DNA from: CAZMSD01 sp964568855
GTDB lineage: Bacteria > CAIWAD01
Reading direction: 5' to 3'
NCBI GenBank assembly: GCA_964568855.1
Contig: CAZMSD010000003.1
Coordinates: forward strand, 62,001 to 126,000
DNA length: 64,000 nt
A program made the position numbers and the translations under genes. Below, piece after piece: positions 55,152 to 64,000 of this stretch (positions are counted from its first letter, which is position 1; each line of letters begins with the position of its first letter). The notes beneath the pieces were generated by a model, which saw nothing but the letters and a program-made list of their open reading frames with translations, made no database searches and was not told the DNA's origin.

Positions 55152-58100
55152 TCAGTAATTCAACCGGTAGCGCAGCATCAACCTGGGATCCCCGCGATAA
55201 CGCGTCTGCTCGCGCTGCGGGTCGAAGACGAGCTCGCCGTTGAGCGTCAGGTGCCGGTTCACCACGTACTCCAGGTTGTACCGCTGGAACAGGTCCACCC
55301 GCGTTTCGTCCTCGGTGGGGTTGTTGGCCATCAATTGCCCGCTCCAGGAGGCGAAGTAGCGGTCGCTGAGGGCCTTGCCCAGGTAGACGCGGGTCCCTTG
55401 CAGGTAGGTCCAGTAGGACTGGGAGATGGACTCCTGCCTCGACTGGGTTTCGATCAGCTCTTCGGCCGTGTTGCGCAGGACGGGCAGGAAGATGCGCACC
55501 ACGTCCAGGCCCAGTTCCCTGCGGATCCGGCTCTCCACCGGCTGCAGTGGAATCTCCAACAGTCCCGCCACCATCCCCGGCAGGACGCCCTGGATCGAGG
55601 CCTCGAGGTCGTATGGATCCAGTCCCAGTTCGGCCAGGATCTGCTCCTGGCCCGTATGGAAGCGGTCGTCCATCAATCCGCGCTCCTCCGCGAGTTCCAG
55701 GTGGACCTCGTCCCAGCGGCCGCGTGTGACGCGGTTTCCCAGCTCGTCCTCGGCCACGAAGTGGATGAAGACCTGCCGCGCGTCCCTGGCGAAGGAGGCG
55801 GGCAGGAATACGTCACCCTGGGCCGGATCCAGGACGTAGTGGCTGGCGTTGCCCCAGACCACCGGCAACAGCGAACTGGCGTCGAAGACCATCCCCGCCT
55901 CGTCCACCTTGAAATCCTTTTCGAGATAGGTCACCGTTCCCCGGTGGCTGGTAACCTCGCCCTGGATGCGGAAGCTCTCGTCCTCGACGGCCCCGGTCAT
56001 CAACAGGCCCTCGCTGTGCGTGTCCACGTAGACGTCCACCGTAATCCGATCGAGGAATCCCTGAAAGCGCTCGAAGAGGGGAACGTCCTCGAAGCCCTGC
56101 AGCTTGTAGTAGTAGTTACAGTTGCGGCCGGAGAGCACTTCGATGTCCCAGTCGATCGAGTTGAGAAAGGCCACCGTGGCCTTCAGCAGCGGCGTCGATT
56201 CTGCCCTGCCCTTGACGAAGGGGTAGGTGAACCGCGTATTACGCGCAGTGATGCGTCCCCGGGCCACCGGCCTCTCCGGCGGTCCCGCGAAGTAGAACCG
56301 CTCTCCCGAGGAGCGGCCGCGCAGCTCCGCCTCGCCGTCCCAGTCGAGTTCCATCAGTCCGGGGATCACCGTGGACACGAAGCCGGGATCGCCGTCGCGG
56401 TCCAGCGTCTCGATCACCAGGACGCCGAGCTGGAGCTCCGGGGTCTCGAAAAACCAGGATTCCAGGTCGCCCACCGCGGGACCGCCCGCGGGCAGGTTGC
56501 TGATGCGCAGGCGTTCCCTCCCCACCCGGGCTTCGCAGAGCAGGGAATCCACACGGCCGCCCGCGATCTCCACCGCGAGTCGCAGGTCCCGGACCTTGCG
56601 GAAGATGGATTCCAGATCCAGGCGGCCCCGTTGCAGGCTGATGCTGCCCCTGCGCAGCTGTGGATCGAGCAGGCTGCCCGCCAGCGAGAATTCGCAGTGA
56701 CCCGAACCTTCGGCGCGCTTGAAGAAGCTCGACCTGGCACCGCTTCGGGTCACGGACAGCGGCTGCAGCAGGTCGCCCGAGAGCAGCACTTCAAGGTCCA
56801 ACTCGGCCGCCTGCCCGATGGGCAGCGCCCCGGCGACCTCGAGGTCCAGGGGATGATCTCCGCCGCGCCTCAGCACCAGGCTGTCCAGGCGCAGCAGACC
56901 CGGAGCCAGCCCCGGATCGCTGCTGAGCCTGAGATCGAAGCGCTCGAACCGGTTTCCTCCGATCCGCGGCTGCATCACCCGCAGCCGGCCGTTGAGCTGC
57001 AGCGGCGATCCGTCCGACCAGGACAGCCCTGCGCCGCCCTCCAGCGGCCCGCCGAACAGGGAGGGGCGCTTCATAATCGACGCCGGGGTCGCCGGACCGT
57101 CTTCCGCTCGCGCGGGAAAGAGCTCGGCCAGGTCGATCTCGAGGACCTCGAGCCGGGCCTTTCCCCGGCCGCCGTCCAGGGCCATCCGGAGTTCGAGATC
57201 GGCCAGATCCGCGCCGTCCACACTCAAGCGTCCCCTGTCCAGGTGAAACTCCCGCGAATCCAGCACCATGTCGGCGCGCAGCCGCAGGCGGCGGCCCGCC
57301 GCGGTGTCCCGGTACTCCAGCCCCCCGCGCAGGCCGAAATCAGCCAGTTCTCCTTCGCCGCTCAAGCCGATACTCAGCTCGCCGGTCCGGCGCACCGGGT
57401 CTTCGGTGAACAAGCTTCGTATCAGACCCACCGGAAGCCGGTCGGCGCCCAACTCCAGCAGGTAGCGGCCGGCCTCCAGATCAGTCCAGCCCCGGGCTTC
57501 CAGTTCGTCGATCAGGTTCAGACGCCGCAGCTCGATGCGCCGCTCGGCGAACAAGAGTTCCAACTCCCCGGTCAAGGGTTCCTCGCGAGGCCCGGATAGA
57601 CGCAGGCCAGCCCGCAGCACAGCTCCGGGTCCGGTGGGCTCCAGCTCTCCTTCCAGCGTACCTCGCAGGTCCTCGAAACCGAACTCCAGGCCGCCTTCGA
57701 CCCGCCTGCCCCGGCCCTCGAGTACGGCGGCGAGCCGCATCTCGGCAGGCAGGAATTCCGCGGTCTCCAGCAGGCGCGGCAACCAGCCCTCAATCCCGTT
57801 CAGGCTCGCCGACCAGGGCAGCACGGGATCGGAGATCTCCATCCATGCCAGGCAGAGCGGCTCCGCGCTCGCGCCGAGACCCTGCAACTCCAGGTTCCCC
57901 TCCACGATCGAACCGCGCAGGCCGAGAACCATGCTGTCCTCTACCGCCAGATTTCCATCCAGCGACCAGTGCAGCTTCGCCAGGTGGTCGGTCCATCCAG
58001 CCAGGCGCAGATCAGGATTCCCTTCACCGGCGGCGGGCAGCTCGCCGGCGATCCGCAGACTCAGCCGACTCCCCTCGCGAAACTGACGAGCGGCCCCTCC

Positions 58101-59474
58101 CAGAGACCGCAGGCGCACCAGCCCCCACAGGTCGAGGTTCACCCGGGTCGATCCGGCGGACTCCGCCGCCCTCAGCCGGCCCGTCCCCTGGAGCCGGGCA
58201 TCCGGCCCGGGGCCGCCGTGAGCGCCCGGTCCGTTCCATTCCAGGCTGTCCAGCCGGAATACCGCGTCCTCGTAGGCGATCAGCGCCCGCGCGCGGCCCG
58301 CCGGTCGATCGCCGTAGCGCAGTTCACGGCCCGCAAGCTTGGCCCTCAAACGCGGTCGGGCGGGGCTGCCGGTGATCCCGCCCTCCAGATCCAGCACTCC
58401 CCCGGCCTGAGACGCAGTCCCGTCCACCCGGAGCAGGCTGTCGAGAAGCAGTCCGGCTGCGGAGAAATCCAGCCGGGTCCGTTGCAAGAGGAAATCCGAT
58501 TCGCCGTGGAAGTCCACTTGCTGGCCGCGCCATTTCAGCAGGCCGTTCTCCAGCCGCAGCCCTTCGCGTTGCACGATCAGCCGGGTCTGCAGGCTCAGAG
58601 GCTCGAACAGGCTGTCCGGCTGCAGGACCGGCAGCCAGACCCAACCCTCGCCGCCCAGGCTGTCCAGGCGGCCGGCCGTCAGGCCGCCCCCGAGTTCCAA
58701 GGAAGCTATCAAGCGGCCCCGCACGCGGTCCTCCAGCGCCGGGAACAGCGAAGCGGTCAATTCGAGGCTGTCCAGTTCGGCGCTGAAATCACCATCCAGG
58801 CTCTCCGCGTCAAGGTTCAGCATGAACTGGAGGCCGCGTCGGCGACCCTCGAGCAGCTGGCTCTTCAGGAGCAGGGTCATGCGTCCGGCATGCGGAGCGA
58901 GCACGCCGTTGAGGCGGTCCAGGAGGCGGTAGGCCCGCGTTTCCTCCCCGTGATCGGCGATGAATTCCAGGCGCCCGTCCCTCAGGCGGATCTCGGGCAT
59001 TCGCGACAACAGGTGTACGAAGCGAGCCGTTCTCAGTGGTATGGAGTCGGGATCCTCAAGGTCGGCTGTGTGATCGCCGGTTCCGGCGGCGAGCTGGGAC
59101 TCTGCGGGAGCCCGCCACCCGGATTGCAGGATTTCCAGAACGGGACGGCGCAGCTCGATCCGTTTCAGGGCGGCCAGCAGGTCCGCACCGCCGCCCAGGT
59201 AGCGCAACAGGGAGAGTCGGAACCGGCCCTCTCCACAACGGAAGCGGAATCGCCGGCCCGGTTCAACGAAATCGAGGTTCTGCAGTTCCAGTCCGACCAG
59301 GGTGGGCCGCAGAGCGCTCAGCCGGACGTCGCTGCAGCCGGCCTCCCTGAGAACCTCCACCGTGCCAAGACGGAGACGTTCGTTCAGGTCCAGGCCCACC
59401 CAGGTCAGCGTAAGGCCCGCGGACAACAGCAGCAGCACCAGGGTCAGCGCAAGAACCCAGCGCCGCGATTTCAT
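55152..59474 (-). CDS. tamB: TamB-like (DUF490) envelope protein
   Basis: A 1440-residue protein with one N-terminal membrane anchor (VLALTLVLLLLSAGLTLTWVGL) and a very long beta-rich body made of alternating short strands (LRLDSLVLRRGG, LDLEGGITGSPARPRL), as in the AsmA/TamB lipid-channel family. The C-terminal 350 residues contain the DUF490 signature (FRIQGEVTSHRGTVTYLEKDF, LILP/LGLDVVRIFLPVL) and end in a beta strand with aromatic terminus (LMLRYRLNY). It should bridge the envelope, moving phospholipids or aiding outer-membrane assembly. It overlaps uppS by 4 bases. Confidence 0.88.
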   Translation of the reverse strand: MKSRRWVLALTLVLLLLSAGLTLTWVGLDLNERLRLGTVEVLREAGCSDVRLSALRPTLVGLELQNLDFVEPGRRFRFRCGEGRFRLSLLRYLGGGADLLAALKRIELRRPVLEILQSGWRAPAESQLAAGTGDHTADLEDPDSIPLRTARFVHLLSRMPEIRLRDGRLEFIADHGEETRAYRLLDRLNGVLAPHAGRMTLLLKSQLLEGRRRGLQFMLNLDAESLDGDFSAELDSLELTASLFPALEDRVRGRLIASLELGGGLTAGRLDSLGGEGWVWLPVLQPDSLFEPLSLQTRLIVQREGLRLENGLLKWRGQQVDFHGESDFLLQRTRLDFSAAGLLLDSLLRVDGTASQAGGVLDLEGGITGSPARPRLRAKLAGRELRYGDRPAGRARALIAYEDAVFRLDSLEWNGPGAHGGPGPDARLQGTGRLRAAESAGSTRVNLDLWGLVRLRSLGGAARQFREGSRLSLRIAGELPAAGEGNPDLRLAGWTDHLAKLHWSLDGNLAVEDSMVLGLRGSIVEGNLELQGLGASAEPLCLAWMEISDPVLPWSASLNGIEGWLPRLLETAEFLPAEMRLAAVLEGRGRRVEGGLEFGFEDLRGTLEGELEPTGPGAVLRAGLRLSGPREEPLTGELELLFAERRIELRRLNLIDELEARGWTDLEAGRYLLELGADRLPVGLIRSLFTEDPVRRTGELSIGLSGEGELADFGLRGGLEYRDTAAGRRLRLRADMVLDSREFHLDRGRLSVDGADLADLELRMALDGGRGKARLEVLEIDLAELFPARAEDGPATPASIMKRPSLFGGPLEGGAGLSWSDGSPLQLNGRLRVMQPRIGGNRFERFDLRLSSDPGLAPGLLRLDSLVLRRGGDHPLDLEVAGALPIGQAAELDLEVLLSGDLLQPLSVTRSGARSSFFKRAEGSGHCEFSLAGSLLDPQLRRGSISLQRGRLDLESIFRKVRDLRLAVEIAGGRVDSLLCEARVGRERLRISNLPAGGPAVGDLESWFFETPELQLGVLVIETLDRDGDPGFVSTVIPGLMELDWDGEAELRGRSSGERFYFAGPPERPVARGRITARNTRFTYPFVKGRAESTPLLKATVAFLNSIDWDIEVLSGRNCNYYYKLQGFEDVPLFERFQGFLDRITVDVYVDTHSEGLLMTGAVEDESFRIQGEVTSHRGTVTYLEKDFKVDEAGMVFDASSLLPVVWGNASHYVLDPAQGDVFLPASFARDARQVFIHFVAEDELGNRVTRGRWDEVHLELAEERGLMDDRFHTGQEQILAELGLDPYDLEASIQGVLPGMVAGLLEIPLQPVESRIRRELGLDVVRIFLPVLRNTAEELIETQSRQESISQSYWTYLQGTRVYLGKALSDRYFASWSGQLMANNPTEDETRVDLFQRYNLEYVVNRHLTLNGELVFDPQREQTRYRGDPRLMLRYRLNY

Positions 59475-60178
59475 GACCGGATCTGCTCGGATAACCCGCC
59501 GTAGCGCCGATCGCGCCTGGAAAAGGACCGGAAGGCTTCAAGCAACTGCTCACCGCGGAATTCGGGCCAGAGAAGGTCGGTGACGTAGATCTCGGTGTAT
59601 GCCAGTTGCCAGAGCAGGAAATTGGACAGTCGAAACTCTCCTCCCGTGCGGATCAGGAGATCCGGATCGGAGATCCCCGCAGTGAACAGCCTGCTGCTGA
59701 TCCCCTGTTCGTCCACCTCCCGGCAGCCCTCGGCGATCAATCGATTTACGGCCTGGACGATTTCCTGCCGCGATCCGTAGGACAGGGCCAGGTTGAGGAT
59801 CAGTCCCGTGTTTTTGCGGGTGGTCTCGATCGCCTTGAGCATGCCTTTACGCGGACCGGCGGGAAGGTCTTCGAGAAATCCCAGCGTCCGCACCTGGACG
59901 TTGTTCTCATTCAGCCGTGACACTTCTCGGTTGATGGTCTTCAGCAGCAATGACATCAGCGCGCTGACCTCTTCCACGGGCCGGCGCCAGTTTTCCGAGC
60001 TGAAGGTGTAGAGAGTCAGGTGTTGTACGCCGGCTTCCGCGGCGGTCTCGACCACGGAGCGCACGGAGCTGATGCCTTCGCGGTGACCGGCGATGCGGGG
60101 CAGGCCCCGAGCCCGGGCCCAGCGACCGTTTCCGTCCATGATGATCGCCACGTGACGGGGAGTCTTCGGGGCTGCCAT
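59471..60178 (-). CDS. uppS: undecaprenyl diphosphate synthase (isoprenyl transferase)
   Basis: A 235-residue cis-prenyltransferase making the C55 lipid carrier for cell wall synthesis. The catalytic Asp is in HVAIIMDGNGRWA, and conserved blocks are TLYTFSSENWRRP, the SYGSRQEI strand and LLIRTGGEFRLSNFLLWQLAYTEIYVTDLLWPEF. The open frame extends upstream to 61030 but that part is the TPR gene read out of frame; ATG 60178 starts the family-conserved sequence. It is coupled to the TamB-like gene. Confidence 0.96.
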   Translation of the reverse strand: MAAPKTPRHVAIIMDGNGRWARARGLPRIAGHREGISSVRSVVETAAEAGVQHLTLYTFSSENWRRPVEEVSALMSLLLKTINREVSRLNENNVQVRTLGFLEDLPAGPRKGMLKAIETTRKNTGLILNLALSYGSRQEIVQAVNRLIAEGCREVDEQGISSRLFTAGISDPDLLIRTGGEFRLSNFLLWQLAYTEIYVTDLLWPEFRGEQLLEAFRSFSRRDRRYGGLSEQIRS

Positions 60179-60192
60179 CCGTGGGGCTCCGA

Positions 60193-61359
60193 CTACTGGT
60201 CTTCCATCTCTTTGGCGCGCTGCTGCATGGCCGGATCGCCCGAGCGCATCAGTGCGATCCACAGCAGGTTGCGCAGGTCGGGGTTTCCTGGATCGAATTC
60301 CAGGGCCTGGTCCATGTACCCCACCGCCTTCACCGGATCGAGCTGCTCCTCGGGCAGTTCCTGCAGGTAGATCAGCGCCATGACCTTCAGCGCGTAGAGC
60401 TTGTATTCCGTGTGCTCGCCCTTCCCGGAGATCACTTTCTCGTACTGGCTGATCGCCATGGGGAAGTCGCCCATTTCCTGGTACAGGCGGGCCAGGTCGT
60501 ACTGCAGCGCCAGGTCCTCCGGATTGGCCTGCACCGCGCGGTCCACGAAAGCCACCGCTTCCTTCATCAACTGCGATCGCTCCGCCTCGTCCTCGCTCTT
60601 CAGTGACAGCTGGATCCTGGCCTTGGCCGCGCCCGAGAGCAGGTCCGGGTCCTCGGGGAAGCGCTCCAGGAGGCCATCCACCGTGGAGACGGCTTGCCGG
60701 TATTCCTTGAGCGCCACCAGCACCTGGACGAGCGTGACCCCGTAATCCAGGCTGTCGGGGTGCAGCTCCGCCAAGCGCATGTAAGGAGGTATTGATCCCC
60801 GGAGAATGCCGTGCCCGGCTTCGCTCTGATATAGCTTGCGATACTGCTCGATCCACGAGTTCCCCAGCTTCAGCAGGAAGTCGGCGTTGTCCGGCAGAAT
60901 CAGCAGCGCCTGCTCGATCTTCTCGCGGGCCTGCATGAAGTTGGCCGAGGCGCCGGCCGAATCGCCGGCCGCGATCAGTTCGTCCGCCTCGAGATGCAGG
61001 TCGATACTTCCGCGGGCCAGAGGCACCCACTGCTGCTTGATCACGTTGTCCGCCTGCTCGCGGAACTTACGCAGCTTCTTCTCCTTGTCCGTGCAGCCGT
61101 CGATCCTGGCGAAGGCCCGGTTCATCTCGTCCCAGCGCTTGTAACCGGCGTAGAGCTCGACCAGCAGCGCATAGACCTGCACCTCGGTGGAGTTCTTCGC
61201 ATCGGCCTTTTCCAGCCACTCGAGCGCCTGCTTCTTGTCGCCCTGGTTGTAATACACCAGGGCGCTGGTCAGCTCCATCGATTTCGCCCAAGCGCCGGTG
61301 CAGAGCAGGCAATACAGTCCAACCGCCGTCAGACAGGTCAGAAAGCCCTTGCGCATCAT
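60193..61359 (-). CDS. secreted TPR-repeat protein
   Basis: A 388-residue protein with a signal peptide (residues 1-25, ending TGAWAK) and at least six tetratricopeptide repeats, e.g. ALVYYNQGDKKQALEWLEKA, YGVTLVQVLVALKEYRQAVST, LQYDLARLYQEMGDFPMAISQ and VGYMDQALEFDPGNPDL. It should act as a scaffold in the periplasm. ATG 61359 follows AGGAG by 6 bases, and those 6 bases are part of the heptamer GTGATAC that abuts the ATG. It lies 14 bases upstream of uppS. Confidence 0.9.
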   Translation of the reverse strand: MMRKGFLTCLTAVGLYCLLCTGAWAKSMELTSALVYYNQGDKKQALEWLEKADAKNSTEVQVYALLVELYAGYKRWDEMNRAFARIDGCTDKEKKLRKFREQADNVIKQQWVPLARGSIDLHLEADELIAAGDSAGASANFMQAREKIEQALLILPDNADFLLKLGNSWIEQYRKLYQSEAGHGILRGSIPPYMRLAELHPDSLDYGVTLVQVLVALKEYRQAVSTVDGLLERFPEDPDLLSGAAKARIQLSLKSEDEAERSQLMKEAVAFVDRAVQANPEDLALQYDLARLYQEMGDFPMAISQYEKVISGKGEHTEYKLYALKVMALIYLQELPEEQLDPVKAVGYMDQALEFDPGNPDLRNLLWIALMRSGDPAMQQRAKEMEDQ

Positions 61360-61375
61360 GTATCACTCCTGTTGG

Positions 61376-62419
61376 TCAATCCACATGCCCGGTAAACCGG
61401 AAGGGCGCTTCGTGCGCGCCGCGTTCGGTGATTATCCTCGTGATCAGCTCGGCCGGAATCACGTCGAAGGCCGGGTTCCAGACCCGCACCTGCTCGGGCG
61501 CCCAGCAGCGCCTGCCGTAACCGCGGACCTCGCCGGCCGCCCGCTCCTCGATGGGGATCCGCGATCCGTCAGGGCAGCCGGGATCCACCGTAGACGCCGG
61601 GGCCGCCACATAGTAGGGAATCCCGTGATACCGCGCAGCCAGGGCCAGGCCGTAGCTGCCGACCTTGTTGGCCGTGTCCCCGTTGGTGGCGATCCGGTCG
61701 GCGCCCACGAAGACTCCCGCGACGCCGAGACGCGCCATGGAGTAGGCCGCCGCGGAGTCGCAGATCAGGCGGCAGGGTATGTCCGCCTCCATCAGCTCCC
61801 AGGCGGTCAGCCGGGCGCCCTGCAGCAGGGGCCTCGTCTCGCCCACCAGCACCTCGAAGCTCCGGCCTTCGCGCCGGGCTTCGATGAACACCCCCAGGGC
61901 GGTGCCCACGCCGCTCGTGGCCAGCGGACCCGCGTTGCAGTGGGTCAGGTAGACGCCTCCGTCGCGGATGAAGCGGGCGCCGATCCTGCTCACGGACCGG
62001 CAGGTATCACGGTCCTCCCGGTGGATGCGCTTCGCGGCGGCCAGCGCCGCTTCCGGCCAGGCGGATTCGGGTTGCCGCTCCAGCTCCGCGAGCACCTTCT
62101 TCACGGCCCATTCCAGGTTTACCGCGGTGGGCCGCGCGGCGGTGATTCCGCGGGACAGTTCGAGGATCCGCTCGCGGTAGGTCGGCTCCGCGCCCGCCCC
62201 GTGACTCCCTTTCTCCGGGATCTCGCGGGCCTCCAGCGCCGCCAGGGCCACGCCGTAGGCTCCCGCGATTCCGATGGCCGGGGCGCCCCGCACCTCGAGG
62301 CCCTGAATCGCCGAACACAGCTCTTGGACCGACTCCAGCCGCCGGTGTTTCAGGGCGGCCGGCAGGGCGCTCTGATCGACGATCACCGGTCGACCCTCTT
62401 CCCAGCGCACCGGATCCAT
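61376..62419 (-). CDS. mtnA: S-methyl-5-thioribose-1-phosphate isomerase
   Basis: A 347-residue enzyme of methionine salvage converting methylthioribose 1-phosphate to methylthioribulose 1-phosphate. It has EVRGAPAIGIAGAYGVALA, YLTHCNAGPLATSG with the catalytic Cys, ETRPLLQGARLTAWEL and GADRIATNGDTANKVGSYGLA with the catalytic Asp, and the final FDVIPAELITRIITERG. It is distinguished from eIF2B-like proteins by these motifs. It overlaps the upstream PfkB gene by 1 base. Confidence 0.95.
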   Translation of the reverse strand: MDPVRWEEGRPVIVDQSALPAALKHRRLESVQELCSAIQGLEVRGAPAIGIAGAYGVALAALEAREIPEKGSHGAGAEPTYRERILELSRGITAARPTAVNLEWAVKKVLAELERQPESAWPEAALAAAKRIHREDRDTCRSVSRIGARFIRDGGVYLTHCNAGPLATSGVGTALGVFIEARREGRSFEVLVGETRPLLQGARLTAWELMEADIPCRLICDSAAAYSMARLGVAGVFVGADRIATNGDTANKVGSYGLALAARYHGIPYYVAAPASTVDPGCPDGSRIPIEERAAGEVRGYGRRCWAPEQVRVWNPAFDVIPAELITRIITERGAHEAPFRFTGHVD

Positions 62420-63342
62420 CAGCCGGTTCCGAATTCGGTCAATTCCCGCAGGGCCTTAACCCGCCCGTCGATCTCCCCGCGCGTAAGACGCGCCAGCCGG
62501 CTGACGGAGAAATCCTGGACGCAGAAACTGGCCAACGCAGTGCCGCGCACGACGGCCCTCCGCAGGCTGTCTTCGTCGCTCAGGCCGTCCAGGGCCAGCG
62601 AACCGACGAAGCCTCCCGCGAATGTATCACCGGCTCCGGTGGGATCGACCACTTCCTCCAGCGGCATGGCGGGCGCGTGGAAGAGGACCCGTCGCCCGAC
62701 CATCAGCGCGCCGTGTTCTCCCTTCTTGACGATGACCACCCCGGGACCCACCCGCAGCAGGCTCCTGGCCGCGGCCAGGTGGTTGCGCAGGCCCGTGATC
62801 ATCTCCGACTCCTCGTCGTTGACGATCAGGATATCCGTGCGGGCGATCACCTGTCTCAGTTCCTCCGGAGCCGTCCTGATCCAGAGATTCATCGTGTCGG
62901 TGACCACGACCTCGGGCTCCCGCATCTGGTTCAGCACGTCCAGTTGCAGGCGCGGCTGGATGTTGGCCAGGAACAGCATCCGGCTGTTCCGGCGGGTTTC
63001 GGGAATTCGCGGCTGGAAATCCTCGAAGACGTTGAGATGCGTGAACAGCGTATCACGATCGTTCATGTTCGCGTGATACTTACCACCCCAGCGGAAGGTC
63101 TTGCCCCCGGAGACGACTTCGAGGCCTTCGAGATCGACGCCGCGGCGCTCGAGGAAGTCGAGCTCCTCAAGCGGAAAATCGCCGCCCACCACGCCGACCA
63201 GCCCTACCGGCGCGAAGAAGCTCGCCGCGGCCGAGAAATAGAAGGCGCTCCCACCGAGGACCTCGTTTACCGCGCCGGCACCCGTTTCCACGGAGTCCAG
63301 CGCCGTCGAGCCCACCACCAGGATGTCCAGGGGTTTCGCCAT
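62419..63342 (-). CDS. PfkB-family sugar/nucleoside kinase coupled to mtnA
   Basis: A 307-residue ribokinase-type kinase. It has GGSAFYFSAAASFFAPVGLVGVVGGDFP near the N-terminus, NDEESEMITGL, IVKKGEHGALM, and the catalytic DPTGAGDTFAGGFVG anion hole with its Asp. ATG 63342 is chosen; a GTG at 63351 is also possible. Because the gene overlaps mtnA, whose substrate is a phosphorylated methylthioribose or deoxyribose, it may phosphorylate a related ribose; adenosine kinase-like activity is an alternative. Confidence 0.85.
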   Translation of the reverse strand: MAKPLDILVVGSTALDSVETGAGAVNEVLGGSAFYFSAAASFFAPVGLVGVVGGDFPLEELDFLERRGVDLEGLEVVSGGKTFRWGGKYHANMNDRDTLFTHLNVFEDFQPRIPETRRNSRMLFLANIQPRLQLDVLNQMREPEVVVTDTMNLWIRTAPEELRQVIARTDILIVNDEESEMITGLRNHLAAARSLLRVGPGVVIVKKGEHGALMVGRRVLFHAPAMPLEEVVDPTGAGDTFAGGFVGSLALDGLSDEDSLRRAVVRGTALASFCVQDFSVSRLARLTRGEIDGRVKALRELTEFGTG

Positions 63343-63369
63343 CTGTATCACGCCGAATTTGAATCCCGG

Positions 63370-63810
63370 CTACGGGCGCGGGGACCGGGAGGTCCCGCTG
63401 TTCCGCGGTGCGCCGCGCCGGCGGTCCAGGTCTTCCCGCGCATCCTTCAAGGTGCGGGCCGTTCCGCTGCGTGGATCCAGGGGCATGCGGGGCGCGTCGC
63501 ACCACAGGCGCTCGAGATCGTAGATGCCTCGCTTCTGCGGCTGAAAGCAGTGAAACGTGACATCCACGAAATCGACGACCATCCACTCGTCCGATTCCTT
63601 CTCGGTCACGTATGGTTTCTGCCCCAGCTTCCGCGCCTCGTCCACCACGAAGTCCGTGATCGCCCGTACGTGCAAACCCACGCTCCCGGTGCAGATCACG
63701 AAGAAATCCATGGCGTCGGTCAGCCCGCGCACGTCGAGAATCACTACGCTCTCAGCCTTCTTGGCCCAGGCCATGCGCGCGATTCTGCGGGCCAGATAAA
63801 TCGCCTTCAA
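63370..63810 (-). CDS. rsfS: ribosomal silencing factor RsfS
   Basis: A 146-residue protein of the RsfS/Iojap family, which binds ribosomal protein L14 and prevents subunit joining under starvation. The conserved core is KKAESVVILDVRGLTDAMDFFVICTGSV, VDEARKLG, DEWMVVDFVDVTFHCF and RGIYDLERLWCDAPR. The final 35 residues are a basic, low-complexity extension. It lies 50 bases after a LytR_C-type gene, a common neighbour of rsfS. Confidence 0.95.
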   Translation of the reverse strand: MKAIYLARRIARMAWAKKAESVVILDVRGLTDAMDFFVICTGSVGLHVRAITDFVVDEARKLGQKPYVTEKESDEWMVVDFVDVTFHCFQPQKRGIYDLERLWCDAPRMPLDPRSGTARTLKDAREDLDRRRGAPRNSGTSRSPRP

Positions 63811-63860
63811 TCGAGCTCCCCTTATCGCCGCCGGGTCGATTCCGCTTCCCGCGGTCGACC

Positions 63861-64000
63861 TCAGCGGCCTCCCAGCGGGGCGAGTCGGCGGTAATCCGCG
63901 CCGAGTATCACCGTGACATCTACGTCCACGAGATCGTGCTCGAGGTCCGTTTCAGCGCGCCGCGAGGGCAGTCCAAGATCCTCCGCCACGCGCAGCGCCT
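63861..64000 (-). CDS. LytR_C-domain protein, C-terminal fragment
   Basis: The reading frame enters from the right edge; only the last 46 residues are in the window. They end in DVDVTVILGADYRRLAPLGGR, the hallmark strand and DVTVILGxDY motif that close LytR/cell-envelope C-terminal domains. The gene continues upstream beyond the window, so the rest (possibly an LCP phosphotransferase domain) is unknown. Confidence 0.7.
   Translation of the reverse strand, partial: ALRVAEDLGLPSRRAETDLEHDLVDVDVTVILGADYRRLAPLGGR

Overview
The window is about 64 kb of GC-rich bacterial chromosome, densely packed with housekeeping and respiratory genes. It has no tRNA or rRNA genes, CRISPR array, insertion sequence or phage genes that I could see. 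A fused CcoN-CcoO cbb3 oxidase, a quinol-oxidising Alternative Complex III, a large secreted subtilase, a FlgD-like Ig domain and TPR and beta-propeller lipoproteins suggest a Gram-negative member of the FCB group (Krumholzibacteriota or Eisenbacteria type). The taxon is an inference; no marker gene here fixes it.

Layout. (1) 1-4843, plus strand: yeaH-like (cut by the window edge), spoVR and an enlarged prkA. (2) 4862-9624, minus: beta-propeller lipoprotein, class I fumarase, folE, queuosine-precursor transporter, nth. (3) 10064-11845, plus: PAS/GAF sensor with no output domain. (4) 11960-20670: subtilase, NAD-type isocitrate dehydrogenase with a basic histone-H1-like tail, a lipoprotein, and an ECF sigma/membrane anti-sigma pair. 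(5) 20848-29793, minus: complete cbb3 oxidase locus ccoNO-Q-P-G-H-(TauE/SafE)-I-S. (6) 29989-32790, plus: ABC-2 exporter (ATPase and two permeases). (7) 32769-40616, minus: aroF-trpE-G-D-CF-B-A, a complete tryptophan branch. (8) 41004-45440: small secreted proteins, glnA, a DUF2089-like/SHOCT-like pair, a ferritin-like protein and a Cys-rich secreted protein. (9) 45748-54783, plus: Alternative Complex III (actA, small Tat-like peptide, actB, actC, fused actDE, actF) followed by two extra c-type cytochromes. (10) 54810-64000, minus: double CDGSH protein, TamB-like protein, uppS, TPR protein, mtnA, PfkB kinase, rsfS and the end of a LytR_C-type gene.

How they fit together. ACIII oxidises menaquinol and would pass electrons through the mono-heme cytochromes to a terminal oxidase. 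The only oxidase in the window is cbb3, which suggests microaerobic respiration. Fumarase and isocitrate dehydrogenase feed the TCA cycle.

The most unusual signal is not a gene. The degenerate 7-bp palindrome GTRWYAC, mainly GTATCAC/GTGATAC, occurs about 69 times by hand count. That is roughly four times the base-composition expectation overall and about eight times for the main form. It falls inside genes on both strands and directly in front of several start codons, which resembles a highly iterated palindrome, a methylation target or a protein-binding word.
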